Origin: Heracleum sosnowskyi
Lineage: Eukaryota > Streptophyta > Magnoliopsida > Apiales > Apiaceae
Direction of reading: 5' to 3'
Length of the DNA: 64,000 nucleotides
Assembly: GCA_030848705.1 (NCBI GenBank)
Contig: CM061243.1
Location: forward strand, 116,150,674-116,214,673
The notes under the pieces are model-generated. The model was not told where the DNA came from. It saw only the letters and a program-made list of their open reading frames with translations, and made no database searches. This document shows positions 21,372-34,005 of this stretch, piece after piece. The stretch's first letter is position 1. Each line of letters opens with the position of its first letter. Both the position numbers and the translations under genes were made by a program.

Positions 21372-22602
21372 CGACTAGCGAAAAAAAATCGGTCGCAATA
21401 ATAAAGTTAAGATAAACAGATGGTACAAGTCGATCGGTATTAGTCATGTAACGACTGAAAGTAAAACCGGGCCCTACTTTGAACTTTAATCGTTGACGAG
21501 GCGTCCATGTCAGTTTTTTACCGAACGGTTCTACGATCGAAAAGTCGGTCGATAAAAGGATTTAGTTTACAACGACCGATATTTACGACCGTAAGTAAAA
21601 ATTCAAAATAGCGACCCTTAAATTCAAAATCAAAATAGCAGACGAACGGTCGGTACGGTATGCTGCAAATGCTTGCAAAAAATTCAAAATTCTGGACCCT
21701 TAAACTGACCGCTCTGAAAAAAGAGTGATTTTTTTTACCATTTGAAAACCCAGAATAACGACTGTCCCAAACAGTTACGACCGGGCCTAAGGAGATTCCG
21801 ATCATGCTCATAAAAAGATGGTAGGTATAGTCCTGTCGGTCACATCTGCAAAGAACACCGACGGATACGTTCGGCATGTAACAACAACATATATTTTCGT
21901 CATTATAACCTAGTTACGACTGGCGCACTTCCTATTGTAGTCATTGATGTTGGTAGAAGCCCGTAGTTACTAACAAAACGTGTTTATCACATTTGAAATA
22001 ACACTGACAGAGAGGGTTGTTACTTAACAGCGACCGAAGGGTTGGCCATTATTAAGTAGTTACAACCATCTCCGTTGGTAGTAATAAACCCACATTAGAT
22101 GGTCCTTAGTTGATGATGTGGCAGTGACACCTCATCTGGACCCCACACACATCATATATCAACCTGTCAACTTATAATGGGTCCCGAGGTAGTAATAAAC
22201 CCACATTAGATGGTCCCTAGTTGATGATGTGGCAGTGACACCTCATCTGGACCCCACACACATCATATATCAACCTGTCAACTTATAATGGGTCCCGAGG
22301 TAGTAATAAACCCACATTAGATGGTCCCTAGTTGATGATGTGGCAGTGACACCTCATATGGACCCCACACACACGTCATATATCCACCTGTCAACTTATA
22401 ATGGGTCCCGACCCATCAGCTGGACCGTTTCACGTTATGTTGACTAAGTTTTCCATCAGTCAATGTCAATATCGACCAGGAAAACCAAATAGCGGCCAGG
22501 TTTAATACGACTAAAGGAAATCGATCGGTGTTTGTTATATTGACCAATTTCGGGCTTATAACGACCGATTTTGTAGTCATAAAAAGCCTATTTCTTGTAG
22601 TG
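21372..22602. mobile_element. Short non-autonomous CACTA element, unit 1
   Basis: The right end is CCTATTTCTTGTAGTG, the classic CACTACAAGAAA terminal repeat. The left end CGACTAGCGAAAAAAAATCG is a decayed copy. TAT flanks both ends (21369-21371 and 22603-22605). The GGTCG/CGACC motif is scattered through both sides in inverted orientation. It encodes nothing I can recognise. Confidence 0.72.
22077..22410. repeat. Three 111-bp tandem repeats inside the short CACTA, unit 1
   Basis: Each copy starts GGTAGTAATAAACCCACATT and ends ATAATGGGTCCCGA, with starts at 22077, 22188 and 22299. The third carries a 2-bp CACACACG variant. Copies are nearly identical, so the expansion is recent. The same array is at 42036-42369 in unit 2. 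Confidence 0.9.
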
Positions 22603-22605
22603 TAT

Positions 22606-23202
22606 AGCCAATTATTTTCTAGTACTATCAAGCTTATAATAAATTAAATAAGGTATGAGCCGAATTAGCTTGGTTAAATGAATAGTATCATTTGTGTGGC
22701 TTCATAATATTACACATCAACAATAAAGACAAGTGAAATTAAACAAGCCTAACTAAAGCAGTGTTCTTAAAAATGGAAATCATTAGTCGGTAGAGGTATT
22801 AATCGAGTAATTGGTGATTAATGAGATTGATTAATCGGATCATTAATCGGAGAGTGTCATTGCTCAATATATTTGGGTCTTATACAGATATTCTTCAACT
22901 AAATGTGTTCTCGAATTTTTTTTTCCTTTGGCAACATGATGAGTTTCCTTTTTTCAATGTTTTTTGACCTTTTATAAAAGGCATCCTCAGATCCATTTGA
23001 TTTCACTCAAGGGTACATCAATAACAATATTTTCTTACTCAAGAGAATCCACTTCTGCATATTGGAAATCACCTGTTGTTGTTTACCATGGATATCTTAA
23101 GACAAACACGGAAGCACGGACAATATATTACCCTTATCATTTAGCTTTCCCCTAAACATTATGCTCAAAGCACTCTATTTTTCAAAGCTTTATTTACTAA
23201 TA
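22606..23202. other. AT-rich spacer, unit 1
   Basis: No gene recognised. ATTAATCG occurs several times at 22790-22850. A 63-codon frame at 22964-23155 (+) has no familiar motif and I do not treat it as a gene. Confidence 0.4.
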
Positions 23203-23366
23203 CTAGATTATAACCCGCACGCACCTAGTTAATTTAATTTTAAAAATTTAAATTATTTATATAATATAAATAAGGTACCAAGGTTATAATAAAAAAATTA
23301 GAATTACAATACAAATTTTAGATGGCCAAGAATGTAAATAGTTATTTAGTTTGCTTATAACAATAT
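23203..23366 (-). mobile_element. Mini-Helitron remnant, unit 1
   Basis: On the minus strand the 3' end reads GTGCGTGCGGGTTATAATCTAG followed by T, which fits a Helitron CTAG end with A/T insertion preference. The other side has GTTATAAGCAAAC, as in the large nest, but the 5' TC is gone. Its end marks the empty target site of the large Helitron nest. The unit 2 copy is at 43162-43325. Confidence 0.5.
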
Positions 23367-23417
23367 AATACTATTTACCCACGTTTTATAGTTCAAATTC
23401 TGTATTGATGAGATATA

Positions 23418-23940
23418 CAGTAAAATCTCGATAATTAAATATTTGATGAATTAATAATATTTTCGTTCCCGACTTGGGTCAATATGATAAATTAAAATTA
23501 TTTCTACATGCCTAAGATAATAGACTTTGAAAAAGTTATGAAGGTCCACTAAAAATATAAAATAATAGTTCATTAACTATTATGATCTTTTATACATTAC
23601 ACATAATTCTTGTACACTCTTTAGTTAACTTTGCTAAATTATATTAAGTGCTTAATTTTTGCTACATGAATCAATTAATGAATATGTGTACACTCTTGAT
23701 TTATGTGCAAATTATTTCAGACCAAATTACCCCTTTCAAATATAGAAATAGTTCTTTCAAAAAAATCTAGAAATATTTTTAAGTTGAAGATGTGCAGGAG
23801 AATGTTTTGGTCTAAATCTCAAGGTTGTGCACGTATAAATCAAATCAAGGGTTTGCACCTCACTTAATTAAATATTTTTTGGTACATGAATCTACTAATT
23901 TTAATAATTTTAATAAATGTATCAATACATATTTGAATTA
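23418..23940 (+). mobile_element. pogo/Emigrant-like MITE, left part (second copy, unit 1)
   Basis: Same CAGTAAAATCTCGATAATTA end as at 9084. It contains about 117 bp (about 23713-23830, ATTTCAGACC...TTGTGCAC) that the copies at 9084 and 31867 lack, so this is either an insertion here or a deletion there. Cut by Z at TTGTG (23941-23945). Confidence 0.65.
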
Positions 23941-23945
23941 TTGTG

Positions 23946-24294
23946 TGTTAGTTTTTAGCTTGCTATGCCAAACACTTCCTAGAAAATAAAATATAGATAT
24001 TGAATACATTGTAATGTATTTAGGAGTTACAAATAAGAGAATTGATTATGTAAATATTATTGTGTAAGTTACATATATTACATAATGACATTGATTAGAA
24101 ATTTAATAGGCAGTAATTATTTGGGGTGGAGAGAATATATGGCATTGCCTACAAATTCTGGATTACTCCATTAGAATAAGCACTCAAAAAAAAAACTAGA
24201 AGAAAAGAGTACTTGATCAATACATGATCGGAACCCCAAATTAACATTCTTTTTCCATACACATTTATGTTATTAATATTATTATAATACTACA
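23946..24294 (+). mobile_element. 5' LTR of element Z (second copy, unit 1)
   Basis: TGTTAG...ACTACA, followed by the primer-binding site TGGCATCAGAGC. The leader runs to 24675, where Copia2 is inserted at AATTC. The rest of this Z copy is lost at the duplication junction. Confidence 0.8.
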
Positions 24295-24675
24295 GTGGCA
24301 TCAGAGCTTTTGATTAAAGTTTCTTAGCTAGATATTTTCTTCTACTCTTGTCTATGTGTTACAGTCCCCTGTTATTGGCTTGCCCCGCTCTTATTTTGTT
24401 CCTTTAAGTGTTTTTTTTCCTTTCCCACATATGTAGTACTTTTCTTGAAATCTTGTATACCTTACTTTGTTATCTTACCATATTGCATGTGGGTGACCTG
24501 TAATTTTACTTATAGCATGCTAGAGTAGATTGCTAGTATCTTAGTAAAGTATTAATATTCATATATCTTTTCTTTTTGGTTGAATTCATTGTTAGTATAG
24601 CCTTGTTTTTTTCATCAATCTAGATAATCTTGTATGCCATTGATATGGTTGCTAATGGTAGGATTATATAAATTC

Positions 24676-26876
24676 TGTTAAACTAAAACCAATATAATGT
24701 CTGAAACAAACGGACTTGCTTTTATTAATTCCTGAATGGTTTACAAACTGAGAGAGATGTTTTGAAATGCTAACACAAACTGAATACTTAAACAAATTCT
24801 GCACTACGTTAGTAGCTAAAAACCAGGGATGTGCATCTGGTTTTTCTCCACTCTTTATTCACCAGACTCCAACTAAAACTCCAACGCTGTGGACCTATTC
24901 TTATTCCTACATTTTCTCCACAGTAAAGACTAGAAAACAAATAAAACAAATAAGCCCATTTAGATTAAGCCCAACATACTCCCCCTTAATCTAAATTAGT
25001 GAAGCTCTTTTACCCCCAGCAAACTCCTCATTTTCTCAAACTTCACAGCTGACAAAGCCTTGGTGAGAATATCCGCACGCTGTTCATTTGTGCTCACATG
25101 TTTAATAATAATCAAACCTTGCTCCACGCATTCACGAATAAAATGATAACGGACGTCTATATGTTTGCTTCTACCATGGAAGACAGGATTCTTTGCAAGA
25201 TCCACAGCTGATCTATTATCTATGTACAAAGTTACTGGTCCTGCCTTGACATCCGAAATCTGACTAAGAACACGCTGAAGCCAAATGCCTTGACATGCAA
25301 CAGCCGTAGCTGCCATGAATTCAGCTTCGCAAGAAGATAAGGCGACACATCTTTGTTTCTGAGAAATCCAAGTAATGAGACTATCATTTAAGTAGAACGC
25401 CATTCCTCCAGTACTCTTACGATCATCCAAACTCCCAGCTAAATCACTATCTGAATATCCGGCTAACAAATAATTTCCTTTGCCAGCCTTGTACACCAGA
25501 CCAAAATTCAGAGTTCCTTTGACGTAGCGTAGTATGCGTTTAGTTGCTGAAAAATGCAACAATGTTGGTCGTTCCATATATCTGCTAACTACTCCGACTG
25601 CGTAAGCTATATCTGGCCTGGTGTGCACCAAGTAGCGTAAGCTTCCCACAATAGACTTGAATTCTGTTGGGTTCACTGGTTCACCTCGTTCATCTTTATC
25701 TAACTGCAACTTATGCTCCATTGGAAATTTAACAGGATTGCAGTCGATCATCCCGGCTTTTTCCAGCATCTTCTTCGCGTATGCAGCCTGCTTTAGTTCG
25801 ATGTATCCGTTCCCCTGTTCAACTTCTAGTCCGAGATAGTAAGTGAGTTTACCTAAGTCAGACATGTCAAATTCCCGGGCCATTTGCTCCTTGAAGGCGA
25901 CTATATGCGGCACACTAGTTCCTGTAATTAGCAAATCGTCTACGTAAACACCAATCACCAATGACTCATCTCCATCCCTTCTAGTATACACGGCATGCTC
26001 GAATGGACACTTGGTGAAACCCAATCTGTGGAGACATTTATTCAGCTGCGTATACCAGGCCCTGGGTGCCTGACGCAAGCCATAGAGAGCTTTCAAAAGT
26101 TTATACACCTTCGATTCTTGGCCACGCTTTACATACCCTTTTGGCTGGGACACATACACAATTTCCTGCAATTCACCATTAAGAAAAGCAGATTTTACAT
26201 CAAGATGGTGTACCTCCCAAGAATTCTTAGCAGCCAAGGCCAGGAGCAAACGGACAGTTTCCAGCCTCGTCACTGGTGCAAATACTTCTTCATAATCGAT
26301 TCCCTACTTTTGAACGTACCCCTTCGCAACTAATCGGGCTTTGTGCTTAACAATCTCGCCATTGCTGTCTGTCTTAATTTTGAAAACCCATTTGAGATCG
26401 ATAGGCTTATGTCCCTTTGGCAAGTCCGTTAAAACCCAGGTGTTATTCTTCTCTATTGCGTCGAGCTCGGTTTACATAGCATCTTTCCACACCTTACTTT
26501 TGACGGCCTGCTCATAGACAACAGGTTCATTGATATCCAGCAGTAACAGCTCCTCTGCCAGTTCTATACGTTCTGTCTCATCATACACATCATCAAGATC
26601 TCTCAGTCTTCGCGGACCACTACTGTCACTCCTACCTGACTGAGATGAGTCGTTGCCTGTACTCGTATCTATCCCAGTTGCTCAACTCGCAGTGATGTGA
26701 GCACTTGAATGCTGTGTTGCAGCTGAATGTTGCCTGCTTGACTGTGGTGTAGTGAGTGCACTATCCTCATTAGAATCTCCTGTCTGCTCAGACTCCACCT
26801 GTTCGGACTCTTCTTCTTCGTGTTCGTCGTGTGCAAGTCCCACGACGCTGAAGCTTCTGGACCCAATGCTGTGTGT
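24676..26876 (-). mobile_element. Copia2, truncated copy at the unit 1/unit 2 junction
   Basis: LTR at 24676-24976 (TGTTAAAC...CCCAACA), with AATTC before it. Then minus-strand pol is read from its C-terminal end until about 26876, where it is fused to Helitron sequence. The 5' LTR, gag and most of the integrase are absent. Confidence 0.9.
24996..26876 (-). pseudogene. Copia2 RT/RNase H with end of integrase linker, truncated
   Basis: The open part (24996-26273) has RT motifs LDVKSAFLNGEL, RQAPRAWY and YVDDLL, RNase H SCEAEFMAA, and the natural terminus LLGVKELH. Upstream it is closed by a TAG in the QKQGIDYEEV region near 26304, where the full copy has CAG. Further stops follow before the junction. 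Unlike the complete Copia2 in unit 2, this copy keeps the frame through the RT/RNase H boundary (CTTCTTCGCG near 25770). Confidence 0.88.
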
Positions 26877-29800
26877 TAATTTATATATATATATATTTTA
26901 ATATTAGATCTAATGGTTCTCATTCATCTATTTTAAAATCAACAATCCTTATTGATTTGGCGGTACATGACCAAAATTTTGGATAAAATTTCTCTTACGC
27001 TTATTGTATATAAGGATTTAATATGTTTTGCAAACACCTATTCTACTTCCAATATTATATGTATGTGTGTGTGTCACGTGAGTGGAGGCGTATTTGGTAT
27101 TCATTATTATATCGATTAACATAATCTTATAATACGTGAGATAATTTAACCATGAGATATTTTGTACATGATTTGAACTGACTAACTTGCCCCAGTGTTT
27201 ATTATTTATTAGAAAAAGTTGTTTGTAGAAATTGAACTTGAGTTTATCTATTAACTGAAACGTCTTTGTATCGCTAAACTATAAAATCACAGATTTTTGG
27301 AACTTCGCTCGAAACGTGTGAGTATCATTTGATAGAAGACATTTTATTTAACTTCAAAATATATAAAAAATAATTATGAAGCTAAATTGAACTTAGGTTA
27401 TATTGTTGACGCGATTCGAACCTTGAACGTTGGAGCATTTTAGATATCAATAAAATAATATTTTTTTAATATTACATCCAACGGTTCTCATTTATCTATA
27501 TTTACATCTAACAGTTATTATTTAGATGACCAAACTACCAACCAAAATGACCAAACTATCAACAGATGACCAAACTACCAACCAAATAGAGGGTGGTTTG
27601 CTTATAATAGTATAGTATAAATTTCAATAATTAAATGTATTAAAATAAGTTTTCAAATAAATAAGTAACTATTTGCCCGTGATATTTTTGGAGTGAAAGG
27701 GTTTATTAAGAAAAAATAGAAAGAGCAACATGTTTTAGCTACAAAGGTAATTGTCCATAATTAAAAATATTAAAATAGGTTTTAAAATAAATAAGTAAGG
27801 GTGTACCGTGATATTTTTGAAAAAGTAGGGGTTGTAGTAAGGAAAAATAGAAAGAGTAACATATGTCTTAGTTGAAAAAGATGAGTGTTTGTGATTTTAT
27901 AGAAAAAGAATGGACTTTGTTAGAAAAATAGAAAATATAATGTATTTTAACTAAAAAGTTAATTGGTTATAAATAATATAATTATATAATAATAGTTTTC
28001 TTAAAAAATGAACAAATTTAAAAAATAACATGTTTTAGCTGAAAAGGTAATTGCCCGTAATTAAAAGTATTAAAATATGTTTTAAAATAAGTAAGAGTTT
28101 GCTTGCGATATTTTTGGAAAATGTGGGGTTTTAGTAAGAAAAAATAGAAATAGTAACATGTTCTATTTTAAAAAGATAATTGTCCATGATTTTTTTAGAA
28201 AATAGAGGATTTTGTTAGAAAATATTGAAAAGTTAATGTATTTTAGTTGACAAGGTAATAAGTTATAGTTTTTTTTAAATGAAAAAAAATACAAAAATTA
28301 ACATGTTTTAGTTGAAAAGGTAATTGCCGTAATTAAAAGTATTAAAATAAATAAGTAAGGTTTGCCCGTGATATTTTTGGAAAAGGAAGGGTTTTACTAA
28401 GAAAAAATAGAAAGAGTAACATGTTTTCGTTAATTTATTTTTTAGAAAAAGAGAACCCTAACATTGACATCAGTTGCGTAACTGTTTACAAATAACCAAA
28501 ACACAAGTCTATTTTTAAAGTTACATAAGTCTGTAACCTGTGCCATGCAGGATGAATTTTAATATTTTTTATTTTATTATCTATATTTTGATTTATATGA
28601 TTTTAAAAAGTAATCAAATATAATAATATATGTATGACGTTATTCTAAGTTTTTTTTAGTCTGTAAGCTGTGCGATACACGGATGAATTTTAGTATTTTT
28701 GATTTTTGATTTTAGTATTTTTTATATGATTTTTTAGTATTTTTTATCTTATTTTATTAACATTTATTTGTATTTTGATCTTAAAAATTCTTAATATGTT
28801 GTTGACGGAATAATATATTGAACTTTTGAATGTAGCTTAGAAAAATAGATGATATAAATATTTAATAATAATATGTTGTTTACGGGATTCGAACCTTGAA
28901 CCTGTGGGAGCATTTTAAATATCAAGAAAATAATTTTTTTTTAATATTACATCCAACGGTTCTCATTTATCTATATTTACATCTAACGGTTATTATTTAG
29001 ATGATCAAACTACATATGACCAAACTACCAAATAGAGGGTGATTTGCTTATAATAGTATAGTATAGATTAAAAAGTAATCAAATATAATAATATATGTAT
29101 GACGTTATTCTAAGTTTTTTTTAGCCTGTAAGCTGTGTGATACACTGATGAATTTTAGTATTTTAGTATTTTTGATTTATTATTTTAGTATTTTTTATAT
29201 GATTTTTTAGTATTTTTTATCTTATTTTATTAACATTTATTTGTATTTTGATCTTAAAAATTCTTAATATGTTGTTGACGGAATAATATCTTGAACTTTT
29301 GAATGTAACTTAGAAAAATAGATGATATAAATATTTAATAATAATATGTTGTTTACGGGATTCGAACCTTGAACCCGTGGGAGCATTTTAGATATCAAGA
29401 AAATAATATTTTTTTTAATATTACATCCAACGGTTCTCATTTATCTATATTTACATCTAACGGTTATTATTTAGATGACCAAACTACATATGACCAAACT
29501 ACCAACCAAATAGAGGGTGGTTTGTGATGTGTAAAAATAATGTAAACTGCAAGCGCACAGTGTTCAGTTGTAGCAATCACATATCCATCCACAGAGACTA
29601 TGAATTTTCAAAACCCTAACAATTAACTCAGGCGAACTAGACAAATAAGATTTGAGTTGAGATTTGTTTAACCTAATTAACAATTAAAATCAAATAAGGA
29701 AAACCTAGGAATCCAAATCCATTAATCAATCACAATTAATATCAACTCACCCTAAAATCAATTCTCTTTCCTTCACAAATAAGATATATCAATTAACGAG

Positions 29801-31816
29801 ACAAAGCATACACTATGAAACTTGTTATCTAACAATAACCTATCAAAACTTCATGAGCAAGCATAGGCTATGAAAAATAAATCCGGTAACAATAATATAT
29901 CAAAATTTACTTTGTCAATTGAACAATTAAGCACCAAGAAAAATTATGAGAATCAATTAATAGGAACAAGAAGATATCAAAAATAATCAAATTAACTTCA
30001 TCTTCATCCTAGGAGAATTAACTTAGCTAGACATAATAACTGAATTAACAAAACAATTAAATATAAAGAATGCAAGAAAAAGTGTTTGAATAGAATAAAG
30101 AACTTGTATCGAAAAACAATAATAAATCTATCCTACTCCTAATTATGAGATCTAGTCTAAATTCTATGTAAACAAAATTCTAGATCTCTAAATTGATGTC
30201 TCAAATACAAGAGAGGAGATCTATATATATAGGAAAAATAATGGGTTTGGGCTTTTTGACTACAAATCGGATTCTGGAAATATTTCCTCAATTCCTTTTT
30301 CTTCTCCGATAAGTTTTCCAATTTTTCTCCAATTTCCTTTTGACTTCAAGTATTTCCATCTCCTTGCCTTTTTCACCTTTTTCTGCTTGAAATATGATTT
30401 TATTTATTTTCCTACAAAACAAAAGAAAACAATTTATTAAACAATAAAATTACGAAAATAGACATAAAATAGGTATTAAAAATGTATTAATTATGGACCT
30501 ATCAGTTTGCTTATAATAGTACAGTTTTTTTTAAATGAAAAAAAATAAAAAAATTAACATGTTTTAGTTGAAAAACTAATTGTCGTAATTAAAAGTATTA
30601 AAATAAATAAGTAAGGTTTGCCCCTGATATTTTTGGAAAAGGAAGGGTTTTAATAAGAAAAAATAGAAAGAGTAACATGTTTTCGTTGATTTATTTTTTA
30701 GAAAAAGAGAACCCTAACATTGAGATGAGTTGCGTAACTGTTTACAAATAACCAAAACACAAGTCTATTTTTAAAATTACACAAGCCTGGGGATTACACC
30801 CCTCATGAATCTGCGATGCAGGATGAATTTTAATATTTTTTATTTTATTATCTATATTTTGATTTATATGATTTTAAAAAGTAATCAAATATAATAATAT
30901 ATGTATGACGTTATTCTAAGTTTTTTTTAGCCTGAAGTTGTGCGATACACGGATGAATTTTAGTATTTTTGATTTATTATTTTAGTATTTTTTATATCAT
31001 TTTTTAGTATTTTTTATCTTATTTTATTAACATTTATTTGTATTTTGATCTTAAAAATTCTTAATATGTTGTTGACGGAATAATATCTTGAACTTTTGAA
31101 TGTAGCTTAGAAAAATAGATGATATAAATATTTAATAATAATATGTTGTTTACGGGATTCGAACTTTGAACCCGTGGGAGCATTTTAGATATCAAGAAAA
31201 TAATATTTTTTTAATATTACATCCAACGGTTCTCATTTATCTATATTTACATCTAACGGTTATTATTTAGATGACCAAACTACATATGACAAAACTACCA
31301 ACCAAATAGAGGGTGATTTGCTTATAATAGTATAGTATATATTAAAAAGTAATCAAATATAATAATATATGTATGACGTTATTCTAAGTTTTTTTTAGCC
31401 TATAAGTGCGATACACGGATGAATTTTAGTATTTTAGTATTTTAGATTTATTATTTTAGTATTTTTTATATGATTTTTTAGTATTTTTTATCTAATTTTA
31501 TTAACATTTATTTGTATTTTGATCTTAAAAATTCTTAATATGTTGTTGACGGAATAATATCTTGAACTTTTGAATGTAGCTTAGAAAAATAGATGATATA
31601 AATATTTAATAATAATATGTTGTTTACGGTATTCGAACCTTGAACCCGTGGGAGCATTTTAGATATCAAGAAAATAATTTTTTTTTTAATATTACATCAA
31701 ACGGTTCTCATTTATCTATATTTACATCTAACGGTTATTATTTAGATGACGAAACTACATATGACCAAACTACTAACCAAATAGAGTGTCGTTTGCTTAT
31801 AATAGTATAGTATACA
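26877..31816 (-). mobile_element. Nest of Helitron modules, unit 2
   Basis: Same modules as 4110-9033 with scattered point differences and small indels. The left 0.5 kb, with the true terminal hairpin, is missing because the duplication starts inside the nest. The tRNA-like GGGATTCGAACC marker recurs at about 28885, 29358, 31154 and 31630. Its outer end (31816) has CA where unit 1 has GA. Confidence 0.75.
29525..30504 (-). mobile_element. Solo LTR, unit 2
   Basis: Counterpart of 6756-7736 with the same GTTTG target duplication (29520-29524 and 30505-30509). Length 980 bp, with a handful of substitutions and a shorter TA run. Confidence 0.85.
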
Positions 31817-31866
31817 ATACTATTTACCCACTTTTTATAGTGCAAATTCTGTATTGATGAGATATA

Positions 31867-32271
31867 CAGTAAAATCTCGATAATTAAATATTTGATGAAT
31901 TAATAATATTTTCGTTCCCGACTTGGGTCAATATGATAAATTAAAATTATTTCTACATGCCTAAGATAATAGACTTTGAAAAAGTTCTGAAGGTCCACTA
32001 AAAATATAAAATAATAGTTCATTAACTATTATGATCTTTTATACATTACACATAATTCTTGTATACTCTTTAGTTAACTTTGCTAAATTATATTAAGTGC
32101 TTACTTTTTGCTACATGAATCAATTAATGAATATGTGTGCACTCTTGATTTATGTGCAAATTCGTATAAATCAAATCAAGGGTTTGCACCTCACTTAATT
32201 AAATATTTTTTGGTACATGAATCTACTAATTTTAATAATTTTAATACATGTATCAATACATATTTGAATTA
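31867..32271 (+). mobile_element. pogo/Emigrant-like MITE, left part (first copy, unit 2)
   Basis: Same end and same content as 9084-9488, without the 117-bp extra segment. Cut by Z at TTGTG (32272-32276). Confidence 0.65.
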
Positions 32272-32276
32272 TTGTG

Positions 32277-33006
32277 TGTTAGTTTTTAGCTTGCTATGCC
32301 AAACACTTCCTAGAAAATAAAATATAGAAATTGAATACATTGTAATGTATTTAGGAGTTACAAATAAGAGAATTGATTATGTAAATATTATTGTGTAAGT
32401 TACATATATTACATAATGACATTGATTAGAAATTTAATAGGCACTAATTATTTGGGGTGGAGAGAATGTATGGCATTGCCTACAAATTCTGGATTACTCC
32501 ATTAGAATAAGCACTCAAAAAAAAAACTAGAAGAAAAGAGTACTTGATCAATACATGATCGGAACCCCAAATTAACATTCTTTTTCCATACACATTTATG
32601 TTATTAATATTATTATAATACTACAGTGGCATCAGAGCTTTTGATTAAAGTTTCTTAGCTAGATATTTTCTTCTACTCTTGTCTATGTGTTACAGTCCCC
32701 TGTTATTGGCTTGCCCCGCTCTTATTTTGTTCCTTTAAGTGTTTTTTTTCCTTTCCCACATATGTAGTACTTTTCTTGAAATCTTGTATACCTTACTTTG
32801 TTATCTTACCATATTGCATGTGGGTGACCTGTAATTTTACTTATAGCATGCTAGAGTAGATTGCTAGTATCTTAGTAAAGTATTAATATTCATATATCTT
32901 TTCTTTTTGGTTGAATTCATTGTTAGTATAGCCTTGTTTTTTTCATCAATCTAGATAATCTTGTATGCCATTGATATGGTTGCTAATGGTAGGATTATAT
33001 AAATTC
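32277..33006 (+). mobile_element. Element Z, recombinant 5' LTR and leader (unit 2)
   Basis: LTR 32277-32625. Its left half carries the variants of the first Z copy (GGCACTAATT and GAATGTATGG, as near 9657). From about 32510 it carries those of the second copy (AAACTAGAAGAAAAGAG, CTACAGTGG and CTTATTTTGTTCC, as at 24190-24390). The leader then runs into a Copia2 LTR as in the second copy. Confidence 0.75.
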
Positions 33007-33685
33007 TGTTAAACTAAAACCAATATAATGTCTGAAACAAACGGACTTGCTTTTATTAATTCCTGAATGGTTTACAAACTGAGAGAGATGTTTTGAAATG
33101 CTAACACAAACTGAATACTTAAACAAATTCTGCACTACGTTAGTAGCTTATAAAAACCAGGGATGTGCATCTGGTTTTTCTCCACTCTTTATTCACCAGA
33201 CTCCAACTAAAACTCCAACGCTGTGTACCTATTCTTATTCCTACATTTTCTCCACAGTAAAGACTAGAAAACAAATAAAACAAATAAGCCCATTTAGATT
33301 AAGCCCAACATACTCCCCCTTAATCTAAATTAGTGAAGCTCTTTTACCCCAGCAAACTCCTCATTTTCTCAAACTTCACAGCTGACAAAGCCTTGGTCAG
33401 AATATCCGCACGCTGTTCATTTGTGCTCACATGTTTAATAATAATCAAACCTTGCTCCACGCATTCACGAATAAAATGATAACGGACGTCTATATGTTTG
33501 CTTCTACCATGGAAGACAAGATTCTTTGAAAGATCCACAGCTGATCTATTATCTATGTACAAAGTTACTGGTCCTGCCTTGACATCCGAAATCTGACTAA
33601 GAACACGCTGAAGCCAAATGCCTTGACATGCAGCAGCCGTAGCTGCCATGAATTCAGCTTCGCAAGAAGATAAGGCGACACATCT
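33007..33685 (-). mobile_element. Copia2 fragment (LTR plus end of RNase H), unit 2
   Basis: LTR 33007-33310, then the RNase H C-terminus (frame 33344-33649, with RSKHIDVRYH). It breaks at ACACATCT and is joined to the Z leader AGATAATCTTG through the shared ATCT at 33682-33685. Only about 0.7 kb of the element is present. Confidence 0.85.
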
Positions 33686-34005
33686 AGATAATCTTGTATG
33701 CCATTGATGTTGGAATATATATAGTTATACACCTAGGAATTTAGAGCTTAATGAAGTATGTAGTGAAACAAGAGAATATTTGAGCGTGTTTATTCCTTGA
33801 AACAAAATACAAGATAAATACACCTGTATATACAGGTGTGTTGCTACAAAATAGGACCAACCTCCCTACTATAACTCCACTACATAACGTTTATTTAAAA
33901 CTCCTAAATAATCTCTACTGACTAAATGACCAAGTCATATTGAATAAATAAAACACATAAATAAAACAAACACGCTTTGATTAAAACCAACATTCACCCC
34001 CTAAT

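Larger units (their letters stand above)
4110..26876. repeat. Unit 1 of a ~22.8-kb tandem segmental duplication
   Basis: The order of elements from about 4110 to 26876 is repeated from 26877 onward. The unit starts in the Helitron nest (TTAATTTATATATA near 4110) and ends inside the Copia2 pol region. At the junction (26868-26885) Copia2 sequence ending GCTGTGTGTT runs directly into the Helitron sequence TTAATTTATAT, with about 2 bp shared. The full Copia2 copy continues past the same point at about 46834-46836. Unit 1 alone has the CACTA element at 9936-13684. Confidence 0.9.

Noticed and set aside
21518..21877. 119-codon frame in the short CACTA, repeated at 41477
   Set aside because: Made of CGGTCG-type subterminal repeats, with no recognisable domain.
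22964..23155. 63-codon frame conserved in both units
   Set aside because: Conservation reflects the recent duplication, not selection; no motif recognised.
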